A stretch of 64,000 bases of DNA, taken from the NCBI GenBank assembly GCA_026391675.1, contig JAPLDQ010000045.1, positions 62,001 to 126,000 of the forward strand. Reading direction: 5' to 3'. The translations under genes and the position numbers were made by a program. Below, piece after piece: positions 7,985-15,644 of the stretch. Origin of the DNA: Bacteroidota bacterium. Lineage in GTDB: Bacteria; Bacteroidota; Bacteroidia; Bacteroidales; JACABE01. Numbering within the stretch: position 1 is the first letter of the stretch; every line of letters starts with the position of its first letter. The notes beneath the pieces are model-generated. The model had not been told where the DNA came from and did no database searches. It saw nothing but the letters and a program-made list of their open reading frames with translations.

Positions 7985-8284
7985 ATGAAAAAAATGTATT
8001 TTAAAAATGAAGATTCTGAAATGGCTCATCCAATAAAAACATTATTAGAAGAAGCTAAAGAAGAAGGATTAACCGAAATAACAGTCTGTGAAGCAGTAAT
8101 AAGCACAGATAAAGAATACTTCTTTTGCAGAGCCGCTGGTGAAGTTTGCCAGATTAACATGTATTGCGTTCCATGTGGCAAAGAATGCGAAGATTATGAG
8201 CCGTGTAACGGTAAATCTGGGCGATGTAAACATAAAGGTAAAATTTATGATTGGGGTGAAGAAAAAACATTTAAAGTAAAGTAA
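7985..8284 (+). CDS. Cysteine-rich hypothetical protein
   Basis: 99 aa from the ATG at 7985. An upstream in-frame ATG at 7913 lies inside the previous gene and is less likely. The C-terminal part is rich in Cys (CRAAGEVCQINMYCVPCGKECEDYEPC and one more C), suggesting a zinc-binding domain. No family recognised. Confidence 0.55.
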   Translation: MKKMYFKNEDSEMAHPIKTLLEEAKEEGLTEITVCEAVISTDKEYFFCRAAGEVCQINMYCVPCGKECEDYEPCNGKSGRCKHKGKIYDWGEEKTFKVK

Positions 8285-8286
8285 TT

Positions 8287-8469
8287 ATGGGATAGTTTTC
8301 AACTCCAAAATGTCCTATTCATGGTATTGAGTATAAAATAGATAGAAATTTTATGTGTCAAGAATATTACTTCTGTCCTAAATGTAGACAAAAAGCAAAA
8401 GTAGATAAACAAAAAGATGATGAATTAGCCGATTTAAAGCATAGAATTGAACAATTAGAAAATAAATAA
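8287..8469 (+). pseudogene. Zinc-ribbon mini-gene interrupted by an early TAG
   Basis: A 60-codon frame starts with ATG-GGA-TAG two bases after the preceding gene, then continues open to 8469. It encodes a zinc-ribbon-like peptide (CPIHG near the start, then FCPKCRQK) and an acidic/basic coiled coil (DDELADLKHRIEQLENK). The TAG is the third codon. Other genes here end in TAG, so recoding is unlikely. Either the gene is dead or translation restarts at ATG 8353, which would lose the first Cys/His pair. Spacing (2 bases before, 4 after) shows it was once a full operon member. Confidence 0.55.
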
Positions 8470-8473
8470 ACTT

Positions 8474-9325
8474 ATGGAAAAATCATTTAAAGGAAAAGCG
8501 ATTTATAACCCATCAAGGAAAGCCGGAGAATATTCTTACTGGGCTTGTAATTTTTATGTAGGCTGTAGCAATGGATGTGAATATTGCTATTGCAAAAAAG
8601 GATTATTAAAAGGTGCAATGGGTGGGGATAAGCCTACATTGAAAAAATGTTTTATTGATGAAGCTCATGCGTTAAAGGTATTTGAAGAAGAAATGCTTAT
8701 GAATTTAGAAGAATTACAAAAGCATGGAATTTTCTTTAGTTTCACAACAGATCCATTATTACCCGAAACAATTGATCTAACGATAGAAGCTATTGATAAA
8801 TGTATGAAATATGGTATTCCTGTAAAAGTTCTAACAAAAATGGATTTTTTTAATGTTTGGGAGAAAAGCAGGAAAAAGCAATATTTATTTCCTTTATTGG
8901 TAAAAACCGAATTAAGACATTTAATTGCCTTTGGCTTCACCCTTACCGGCCATGACGAAATGGAACCAGGAGCCAGCACCAATGCTGAACGCATTGAAGC
9001 TATGAAGAAGCTGCATGAGGCAGGGTTTAAAACTTTTGCTAGTATTGAGCCGATTGTTGATTTTGAGAGTAGCCTGAGAATGATTTGTGATACTTCTGAT
9101 TTTTGTGATTTATATAAGATTGGTTTGATGAGTGGGAAAAAATATGATAGAAAGGATATCCGTAAATTTATTGAAGATATTGAGTTTGAAAACATATTTA
9201 ATCCTATTCCTATATATTTTAAGGATTCTATTTTAAAACAAGCCGGATTGGATCGTAATGAATTAAAGCAATATTTATTAACACAGCAGTGTGTGGATAG
9301 GGATTATAATATGTTTAAGGTATGA
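8474..9325 (+). CDS. Radical SAM protein (SPL-like)
   Basis: 283 aa. The radical SAM iron-sulfur motif C-x3-C-x2-C is present (C31-SNG-C35-EY-C38, followed by YC), in the context YWACNFYVGCSNGCEYCY. Downstream strands (FFSFTTDPL, PVKVLTKMD, IAFGFTLTG, ASIEPIVDFE) follow the partial TIM-barrel order of spore photoproduct lyase-like and phage-encoded radical SAM proteins. It would use S-adenosylmethionine to generate a radical; the substrate cannot be read from sequence. The last four bases overlap the start of the methyltransferase gene, suggesting translational coupling and a joint role, perhaps in DNA or nucleotide modification. Confidence 0.8.
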   Translation: MEKSFKGKAIYNPSRKAGEYSYWACNFYVGCSNGCEYCYCKKGLLKGAMGGDKPTLKKCFIDEAHALKVFEEEMLMNLEELQKHGIFFSFTTDPLLPETIDLTIEAIDKCMKYGIPVKVLTKMDFFNVWEKSRKKQYLFPLLVKTELRHLIAFGFTLTGHDEMEPGASTNAERIEAMKKLHEAGFKTFASIEPIVDFESSLRMICDTSDFCDLYKIGLMSGKKYDRKDIRKFIEDIEFENIFNPIPIYFKDSILKQAGLDRNELKQYLLTQQCVDRDYNMFKV

Positions 9326-9843
9326 ATTTTCAAACGCCTAAACATATTGCAAAATACATGTGTGACATGATACCTGATCATGCTGTAACAGTTCTGGAAC
9401 CGACTCCAGGAGAAGGTAATATATTAAGTTTTTTGAATGATTATGATGTAACTGCTCCAGCTAATTTTTTTGAGCTCGAAAAGAGCAAATTTGACTGTAT
9501 TGTTATGAACCCTCCATTTTCAGCAAAATCAGCATTTGGAGTGCCTGATGGTACTGAATATAAAGGGATGAAGCTAGGATATCATATCCTTAAAGAATGT
9601 ATGAAAATGAGTAATCATATTATTGCTTTGATGCCATGGTTTACCTTAAGTGATTCTGATGTTAGACTCCGGTACCTGAAAAATTTCGGACTGATATCAT
9701 TAACAGCTCTTCCAAGAAAAACATTTGAGTATGCCAGGATACAAACAGTAATACTTGAACTTGAAAAAGGATATCAGGGGGAAACACAATTTAGAGTATT
9801 TGATTTATTGAACATTGAGCAACAAATAAAAATTGAAATTTAA
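9322..9843 (+). CDS. Adenine-N6 DNA methyltransferase-like protein
   Basis: 173 aa. Motif I is VLEPTPGEGNIL (residues ~31-42) and the catalytic motif IV is NPPF (in CIVMNPPFS, ~residues 68-76), as in class I SAM-dependent N6-adenine or N4-cytosine methyltransferases. The N-terminal FQTPKHIAKYM segment is the Q/TP motif that often precedes motif I in phage DNA methylases. The protein is short, with a small target-recognition part, and could act as an orphan methylase protecting phage DNA. ATGA overlap with the radical SAM gene. Confidence 0.78.
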   Translation: MNFQTPKHIAKYMCDMIPDHAVTVLEPTPGEGNILSFLNDYDVTAPANFFELEKSKFDCIVMNPPFSAKSAFGVPDGTEYKGMKLGYHILKECMKMSNHIIALMPWFTLSDSDVRLRYLKNFGLISLTALPRKTFEYARIQTVILELEKGYQGETQFRVFDLLNIEQQIKIEI

Positions 9844-9890
9844 TTAAAATATATAGCTCTGGGCGGGCTTAATAAAACCCACAAAACAAT

Positions 9891-10133
9891 ATGAATACTA
9901 ATTTAGGAAAACACGGCAAAGACGTAATTACAGGTTTTGAAGGTACTATTACTTCAAAACACGAATATTTAACAGGATGTACCCAATATGGTATAGTGCC
10001 GAAAATAAAAACAGATGGTACGCTTGGAGATACCCATTACTTTGATGAAACGAGAATTGAAGTTACAGGTGAAGCAATTGAAATTCCTGGCACAAAAGAA
10101 AAACCGGGATGTGACTCAAGGGAACGTCCGTAA
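9891..10133 (+). CDS. Conserved small phage protein
   Basis: 80 aa. The pattern KHGKDVITGFEGTITS, followed by KHEYLTGCTQYGIVPK, resembles a small beta-rich protein family common in phages of many hosts (typical form 'K-D-x-V-T-G-F-x-G-x-V-T ... YLTGC-x-Q-Y'). Role unknown. It is the last gene before an intrinsic terminator, so it closes the early/replication operon. Confidence 0.65.
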   Translation: MNTNLGKHGKDVITGFEGTITSKHEYLTGCTQYGIVPKIKTDGTLGDTHYFDETRIEVTGEAIEIPGTKEKPGCDSRERP

Positions 10134-10145
10134 ACATTTTACACC

Positions 10146-10170
10146 ACCGCTCAATGAGCGGTTTTTTTTG
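10146..10170 (+). terminator. Intrinsic terminator of the early operon
   Basis: Stem ACCGCTC/GAGCGGT with a 3-base AAT loop (10146-10162), followed by eight T residues. Confidence 0.8.
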
Positions 10171-10232
10171 GCGGTTTTCTGTAAAAAAGCTATTAAAAAA
10201 TAAATATTGATTTCTAAATTAAAAAAAGGCTC

Positions 10233-10398
10233 ACTACACTCACTACATACACTACAATTTTAAAAATCAATTACTTATACTCAATACAAATGTAGTCAAA
10301 TGTAGTCAAATGTAGTGACTACAACTGACTACAAAAACGGGGGTTTGTAGTCATCGTAAAACGTTGTAAATGTGGAGTGTAGTGTATGTAGTGAGTGT
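10233..10398. repeat. GTAGT/ACTAC motif array with a 21-bp inverted repeat (candidate origin or operator)
   Basis: Non-coding. A perfect 21-bp inverted repeat (10236-10256 and 10378-10398) encloses three tandem 10-bp iterons CAAATGTAGT (10287-10316), the last of which runs into the palindrome TGTAGTGACTACA (10311-10323). In all, about 11 GTAGT or ACTAC copies occur in 166 bp, spaced about 9-10 bp apart in the arms and centre. Organised iterons plus inverted repeats between replication and late genes fit a phage replication origin or a late-gene control region. Confidence 0.6.
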
Positions 10399-10454
10399 TT
10401 TCATCAAATATAGTGTTTAAGATTGTAAATATTTTTTTGTAAAAAAGTGAAGAA

Positions 10455-11039
10455 ATGATGAAAAAAAGTGAAAATAAATACACTTATGGTGCAGAAAATA
10501 TGTATTTTTGTTTAACTAAATACTGTTCTTATATGATAATCAGCATTCCGATAAAACCATATCTGAAAGATTTCCTTATTAATATGTATGGGCAGGAGCC
10601 TATACCGGCCAGTAAAAAGAATTTTATTGGGATTATACTGGAACCGATGCTTAATAAACCTCCAGCCGATTATGTTCCTGTATCGTATCATCCTGATCCA
10701 AACAGAATCTTAGTGAAGCTGATCAGAAATAATAAGGAAAAAGAGATGAGAAAGAATCCTTTGTATTATTTCTATATATCAACGGATGATGAAATAAACT
10801 TCCAGCATTATGTTGTAAAGTTTTTTAACCAGACTTTTATTTGCTATTCGGATGCTGCTGTAGATATAAGTATAGAACATGATATCAAAAAACATGATTT
10901 GAAAGATATATTTGACAATTTTTGTCAAAAATATTCCATTTCATCAGATAATGCCACTTATGAGATGCTTAAGAAAAAATATTACCGCTATAAATGCAGT
11001 ATTAAGCATGTTAATAATCGATTGTTAATAAACTGTTAA
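10455..11039 (+). CDS. Hypothetical protein between origin-like array and head genes
   Basis: 194 aa from the ATG at 10455 (a second ATG follows directly). Basic overall. The C-terminal part (DLKDIFDNFCQKYSISSDN followed by YEMLKKKYYRYK) looks like a compact helical, DNA-binding-like segment. No firm family match. Standing alone after the iteron array and before the late genes, it could bind the array or activate late transcription, but this is positional inference only. Confidence 0.55.
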   Translation: MMKKSENKYTYGAENMYFCLTKYCSYMIISIPIKPYLKDFLINMYGQEPIPASKKNFIGIILEPMLNKPPADYVPVSYHPDPNRILVKLIRNNKEKEMRKNPLYYFYISTDDEINFQHYVVKFFNQTFICYSDAAVDISIEHDIKKHDLKDIFDNFCQKYSISSDNATYEMLKKKYYRYKCSIKHVNNRLLINC

Positions 11040-11088
11040 ATATTTAAATTATTACGGACGGTTGTGTCCCCTGATAAAATATAAACAA

Positions 11089-11532
11089 ATGAATAAGTCA
11101 GACAACTTAAATCCCACTATAATTTCGGTAGATTTTATAGAATTATCAAAAATTGATACCATAACTGCAGGCAGTGATCAGCATCACCGCATTGTTACGC
11201 TGAAACAAAATGAAACTGCTGAGAACATATATATGACTCCGGGTAGTGCACAGTTTAACGGTGAACATCAGAACAGTGATGAAGGTGGATTAAAAAACTG
11301 CAGTTTAAATTTGTCCTACCCAGGTGATGGTGGTTCTGTTCCGGGATTATTACTTGCTATTGAAAATAAACGTGGCGTTGTTATTTTTGAATATGCTGAT
11401 AAAAGCAAAAGGGTGATGGGTGAATTGGATAATCCGGTATTGGTAAATTTTAGTTTTAGCACCCAACAAAAGGCATATAGTATCAATTTTGAGCACAAAA
11501 GCATAAAATTGCCTTATTTACTGCAAGTTTAG
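11089..11532 (+). CDS. Hypothetical protein upstream of the head genes
   Basis: 147 aa from the ATG at 11089; the frame opens earlier at a TTG (11062) that is less likely. Beta-rich, with segments KNCSLNLSYPGDGGSVPGLL and NPVLVNFSFSTQQ, resembling small virion or head-tail proteins. It stands just before the first late promoter. A small structural role is possible; not recognised. Confidence 0.5.
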   Translation: MNKSDNLNPTIISVDFIELSKIDTITAGSDQHHRIVTLKQNETAENIYMTPGSAQFNGEHQNSDEGGLKNCSLNLSYPGDGGSVPGLLLAIENKRGVVIFEYADKSKRVMGELDNPVLVNFSFSTQQKAYSINFEHKSIKLPYLLQV

Positions 11533-11542
11533 TAAATTGCAG

Positions 11543-11579
11543 TCCTTTATTTAGAATAATTCTACCATTAATATTGCAG
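11543..11579 (+). promoter_or_regulatory. Late promoter P1 (TCCTTTAT-N18-TAATATTGCAG)
   Basis: Upstream box TCCTTTAT 11543-11550 and -7 box TAATATTGCAG 11569-11579, 18 bases apart. Six other late units share the pattern. The protease ATG follows 23 bases after the -7 G, leaving a short leader. Confidence 0.7.
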
Positions 11580-11598
11580 TGTTTTAAAACATTGTGAT

Positions 11599-12489
11599 AT
11601 GATTCCGCTTAAAGATGCTTTAGAAATTTTATCGGCTAAATGGCTTATTGACGAAAGTTATGTACAAAGTCAGATGCCTTTGTTGTATGCTTTTTTGCAA
11701 GGTCAGCAGATAGATGCCAAGGCATTTGGTGCTTCAGAAAAACCATATATCATTAAAGGTGATTCCAATATTAATACCTGCAATAAATGGGATCTGGAAT
11801 ATGAAGGTGATGATATACCATATAATAGTATAGCTGTGATTCCTATTCAAGGTCCGATTATGAGTTATGATACCATGGGATTGATGCGTGCTTTGGCTAT
11901 GGCTCAGGACAGTGATAGAATTATTGCTGTTTTATTGGTAGTAAATTCCCCCGGCGGTATGGTAATGCAGATTGATAACCTTGCAGGAAATATTGCCGGT
12001 TTTAAGAAACCCATTATTACTTATGTGATTGGTCAGGCATGTTCGGCAGCTAGTTGGATTATATCAGGTACCAGAAGAATTATTGCCAGCTCTCAAATGG
12101 ATAGCTTCGGATCTGTTGGCGTGATGTGCAGTGCCCAGGACTTTTCGGGTATGTTTGAAAAATTGGGGATAAAAGAGTTAACCTGGTTTGCACGTAAATC
12201 TACCGAGAAAGGGCAGCCCATCCGCAGTATAATGGATAAAACCGCCAGCAAGGAAGAAAAAGACAAACGCACAACCGAGCTGCTGGATGAATTGGATTTC
12301 ATTAATGAGATCTTTCATCAGGAAATAATGAAAAACCTTAAGATAAAAGCTGATTCGCCTGTATTTACCGGTAAGGTATTTATGGCGAAAGAAGCGATAC
12401 AAATGGGTTTATGTCACGAAATAAATACCTTTCAATATGCCCTCGATTATGCTCACCGCGAAGGGATGAGAAGCTTAATTATAAATTAA
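11599..12489 (+). CDS. S49-family prohead protease
   Basis: 296 aa. Core of the SppA/ClpP-like serine protease fold: IAVIPIQGPIMSYD, the oxyanion segment VNSPGG (~115-120), and QACSAASW with nucleophile Ser149, followed by SFGSVGVM. Phage members of family S49 process scaffold and capsid proteins during prohead maturation. Here it directly precedes a protein with a scaffold-like N-terminus fused to capsid, its obvious substrate. The catalytic Lys is likely in the FARKSTEKGQPI segment. Confidence 0.88.
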   Translation: MIPLKDALEILSAKWLIDESYVQSQMPLLYAFLQGQQIDAKAFGASEKPYIIKGDSNINTCNKWDLEYEGDDIPYNSIAVIPIQGPIMSYDTMGLMRALAMAQDSDRIIAVLLVVNSPGGMVMQIDNLAGNIAGFKKPIITYVIGQACSAASWIISGTRRIIASSQMDSFGSVGVMCSAQDFSGMFEKLGIKELTWFARKSTEKGQPIRSIMDKTASKEEKDKRTTELLDELDFINEIFHQEIMKNLKIKADSPVFTGKVFMAKEAIQMGLCHEINTFQYALDYAHREGMRSLIIN

Positions 12490-12502
12490 TAACAAAATCG
12501 TA

Positions 12503-14650
12503 ATGAAAAACAAAATTCTTTTAGCCGTATTGGCTTTTTTTAACATCGCGGCTTTTGCACAGGAAGGTGGTAAATCCATTTTGAGTGAAGAACAAAAGAC
12601 TCAGTTAAAAGAATCCTTTGGAGAAGATTTTTTAGCAACGGTTGAAAGTGCTATGGCTGAAGATGCCGGAACCACAGTAACCAAAGAAGCAAAAGATACA
12701 GCTCCTGATATGTCAGCTAAGGCACTTAGTGCATTAACTGACAGATTGCTTGCTTTGAATAAAGAGCATTCGACCTTATTGGAAGATAAAACAGCCCTGG
12801 AAGCAGACAAAGCTGCAAGCAAAACCAAAATTGACAATTTAAACGCGTTAGTTCATAAACTTTCTGCTTCTGATGAATCTACGCCTAACCCAACAAAAAC
12901 CGATAAAGGCGGTCAAAACATCGATATGACAAACGATAAATTTTTGTTTGGAGTTGAACAGCCATTTATGGCTATTGATGATACCAGACCATATAACAAA
13001 AGAGCTTATGCTAGTTTGATGGAAAAACAAGGTATCATGATTCCTGTTCCTAAAGCCGGTAGTATGGACTATAGCCAGTTAAAAACTGACTTAGGTGAAT
13101 ATTACAGGGTACGTTATACTGATCAGATTCAGTCGTTCCTAAAAGAATTACCTTCATTGGAAAACATTTTCCCATTAAAATCAGGTTATCAGGATCAAGC
13201 GGTTTTGGTTAACATGTTTTTAGAAGGTGAATTTTCACAAGCTGAAAATACCATTGGCAGTTCATTTGACAATGTAGTTAAAGGTGCATACAAATTTGAA
13301 CCTGAAGTTATCACTATGTTTGGTGTGATGTTTGCCCATAAATTTACCGATTTGAAAGAATTGGAAAAAACATGGATAGGTTACATCAACAAAGAAGGTA
13401 GCAGCCCGATGAAAATGAGTTTCATTAACTACATATTGGTTGAAGTTTCTAAAAAACTGAAGAACGAACACAATTTACGTTTATTAAACGGAAAACGTGT
13501 GAATCCTACAGCTAATATTGCAGGTTCTGCAATGGGTGCATGTGATGGTTACAGAACATTCATCAAAAAGAAAATTGCTAATTTACAGCTTAAACCTTTT
13601 GCCCTGGGTGAATGGACCAACCTTAATGCTGTTGCTTATGCAAAAGCCGGTTGTGCATTAATACCAAAACACTTACGTGATACAGGTTTAATCAAAATGT
13701 ATGTTTCTGTTGACTTTAAAATTGCTTATCAGGAAAATTACCGTGCATTATATGCATTGAGTACTGTTGACAGCAAAGCAACCAGTTATGTTTTGGATTA
13801 TGAAAACATAGAAATGGTTGTAGTTCCTAATCTTTCTCCTTCAAAATTGGTTGTTTGGACGTTTGATGGCAACATTTGTCAATTTGAACATGAAGCAGGA
13901 GAAATGCTTAACTTCCAACTGGAACAAGTTGACTGGAGTTTAAAGGTATGGAGCAACTGGAAAGAATCAGTATGGGCGTTTATGGTTGGAAAGAAATTTG
14001 CAGCTTCAACTGATTTCCCTGAAGATTATTCGAGCCAAATGATTTGGTGTAATGATGTTGACCTGGGTGTTGATACATTTATTCCAATGGTAAAAGATGA
14101 TACTTCACCTTCTGTAGCAGAACATAAATCATTAGTATCTGTAGCTAACAGTGTTGCCACTGCTATTACTCAGATTGATGATGCCGCAGTAAACGATACA
14201 GTTATTTTGAAATGCGGTGCTGCTACCAATGCTGTTACTATTGCAAAATCAGGTAATTTTTCTATTATCACTGCTGCATGGACTCCATCAGTTGGTGATA
14301 CCATCACCTTGAAAAAACGTAGTGACGGTAAATGGATTGAATTAGCAAGAACAACTTCTGCTACAGGAGCAACAGTTATTGCTGATGGTGATGCCACTCC
14401 TTCTTTAACCGGTAATTCTCTGTTTATTACATCTGCTAATACAGCTGCATGTGCTATTACTACATTTGATGATGCTGTAGTAAATAAAGAATACACCATC
14501 TATGGTGGAAGTGCCACTAACTCTTCAACCATTGCAAACAGCGGAAACTTTGTTTTAACTGCAGCAATGACATTAGGTGTTGGTACCTGGATTAAACTTC
14601 AGAAATCTGCAACAGATTCTAAATTCTACGAATTAAGCAGAAATGCGTAA
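12503..14650 (+). CDS. Fused scaffold-major capsid protein with signal-peptide-like N-terminus
   Basis: 715 aa. Residues 1-19 (MKNKILLAVLAFFNIAAFAQ) look like a classic Bacteroidota Sec signal ending A-F-A/Q. Residues ~20-130 are acidic and coiled-coil (LSALTDRLLALNKEHSTLLE), scaffold-like. From about residue 150 (FLFGVEQPFMAIDDTRPYNK) to ~530 is the likely capsid shell domain. Residues ~545-715 hold two copies of a beta-rich domain ending in K-x-x-E-L-(S/A)-R, also present at the end of the next gene. Neighbour of the S49 protease and followed by a terminator. The capsid call rests on position, length and domain order, not on a recognised sequence signature. Confidence 0.72.
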   Translation: MKNKILLAVLAFFNIAAFAQEGGKSILSEEQKTQLKESFGEDFLATVESAMAEDAGTTVTKEAKDTAPDMSAKALSALTDRLLALNKEHSTLLEDKTALEADKAASKTKIDNLNALVHKLSASDESTPNPTKTDKGGQNIDMTNDKFLFGVEQPFMAIDDTRPYNKRAYASLMEKQGIMIPVPKAGSMDYSQLKTDLGEYYRVRYTDQIQSFLKELPSLENIFPLKSGYQDQAVLVNMFLEGEFSQAENTIGSSFDNVVKGAYKFEPEVITMFGVMFAHKFTDLKELEKTWIGYINKEGSSPMKMSFINYILVEVSKKLKNEHNLRLLNGKRVNPTANIAGSAMGACDGYRTFIKKKIANLQLKPFALGEWTNLNAVAYAKAGCALIPKHLRDTGLIKMYVSVDFKIAYQENYRALYALSTVDSKATSYVLDYENIEMVVVPNLSPSKLVVWTFDGNICQFEHEAGEMLNFQLEQVDWSLKVWSNWKESVWAFMVGKKFAASTDFPEDYSSQMIWCNDVDLGVDTFIPMVKDDTSPSVAEHKSLVSVANSVATAITQIDDAAVNDTVILKCGAATNAVTIAKSGNFSIITAAWTPSVGDTITLKKRSDGKWIELARTTSATGATVIADGDATPSLTGNSLFITSANTAACAITTFDDAVVNKEYTIYGGSATNSSTIANSGNFVLTAAMTLGVGTWIKLQKSATDSKFYELSRNA

Positions 14651-14663
14651 TCTTATTTTAAAT

Positions 14664-14691
14664 TCATCCCGATACGTCGGGATGAGTTTTT
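14664..14691 (+). terminator. Intrinsic terminator after capsid gene
   Basis: 9-bp perfect stem TCATCCCGA / TCGGGATGA with a TACG loop (14664-14685), followed by G and five T. It probably gives partial termination, raising capsid over downstream products. Confidence 0.75.
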
Positions 14692-14712
14692 AACCTAAAT
14701 ATAAAAATAGAA

Positions 14713-15516
14713 ATGACATACGCAAAAGTAAATGTAACCAAAACCGACAAAGCCGGTGTTGGTGCCGCAAGAAAAGCGAAAGTATTTGTTTTTGATTGGA
14801 ATGAAGTTGCTACCCATACCAGGGTTGATAATGCAGTATCAGTACTTGCATTCTCATCAGGTAAATATGGTATCGAAGTTTATGCTGATCAGAAATCTAT
14901 TAAAACCAGCGCTGATTCAAATGGTGACTTTAATGCCACCTCCATTGACCAAAGTGTTGAGTTTATGCATCCCGGTAATGCTGTTGAAATCAGAAATTTC
15001 CAAAGTGCTTGGTTGAATAAAGAAATGGGTGCCGTTATTGATTATTGTGACGGAACTACACCTAAAATTTATGGTAGCCCATGTGCTCCTTTAGCTTTAC
15101 AGTTTAAAGCTGAAGAAACTTCTGAAAAAACAAACAGTGTTATGACGTTGAAATCAATAGTATCAGGTGCTGATGTTGCTGATTTTAATACCACCACCAC
15201 ATTGGATACTGTAAAAGGTACTCCTGCAGCAAATGCAACTACAGTCGCTGTAGCAGCAGGAGCCGGAGAATATCAGTTAACTACCGGTTCTGCTTCGGCA
15301 GCCACCTTAACTGATTTAACCAGTGCCGTTGATGGTAATGTTTATACATTACTTGGCAGCGGTGGAACTTATCCTTCTACCATACCAGCAGCTTCAACCA
15401 ATTTCTTATTGAAAAATGGTACTACATGGACTGCTTTGGCCGGTGCAAAAATCACCTTTAAATGTTTTAAAGATGGTGCATCTACCTATAAATTTGTAGA
15501 AGTTTCCAGAGTTTAA
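14713..15516 (+). CDS. Virion structural protein sharing the capsid C-terminal domain
   Basis: 267 aa. Its C-terminal ~95 residues (LTDLTSAVDGNVYTLLGSGG ... STIPAASTNFLLKNG ... KFVEVSRV) align by eye with the two tandem domains at the end of the preceding capsid protein. The N-terminal part is beta-rich with no recognised motif. A decoration, head-fibre or minor capsid role fits the position directly after the major capsid gene. Ends before a strong terminator. Confidence 0.6.
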   Translation: MTYAKVNVTKTDKAGVGAARKAKVFVFDWNEVATHTRVDNAVSVLAFSSGKYGIEVYADQKSIKTSADSNGDFNATSIDQSVEFMHPGNAVEIRNFQSAWLNKEMGAVIDYCDGTTPKIYGSPCAPLALQFKAEETSEKTNSVMTLKSIVSGADVADFNTTTTLDTVKGTPAANATTVAVAAGAGEYQLTTGSASAATLTDLTSAVDGNVYTLLGSGGTYPSTIPAASTNFLLKNGTTWTALAGAKITFKCFKDGASTYKFVEVSRV

Positions 15517-15536
15517 TTTCTCCTTTTCCCCTATGA

Positions 15537-15565
15537 AAAGCCCCAAGTGATTGGGGCTTTTTTTA
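15537..15565 (+). terminator. Strong intrinsic terminator
   Basis: 10-bp perfect stem AAAGCCCCAA / TTGGGGCTTT with a GTGA loop (15537-15560), followed by more T residues. Closes the protease-capsid unit. Confidence 0.85.
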
Positions 15566-15568
15566 TTG

Positions 15569-15605
15569 TCCTTTAAATTATGCAATTGCAATTGCAATTT
15601 TGTAG
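15569..15605 (+). promoter_or_regulatory. Late promoter P2
   Basis: TCCTTTAA (15569-15576), 18-base spacer, CAATTTTGTAG (15595-15605): the shared late pattern with a better TTTG end. The spacer holds overlapping ATTGCAAT palindromes (15580-15599), unlike the other copies. Drives the gene at 15645. Confidence 0.6.
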
Positions 15606-15644
15606 CCTCTTAATTATTGCAATTTTTAATTAATATACAATGAA

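Noticed and set aside
8287-8469. TAG recoding to an amino acid in this phage
   Set aside because: The gene at 2159-2662 ends in TAG in a tight operon, so TAG works as a normal stop.
10015-10203. 62-codon frame overlapping the small conserved phage gene
   Set aside because: It runs through the intrinsic terminator at 10146-10170, and the gene at 9891-10133 explains the region better.
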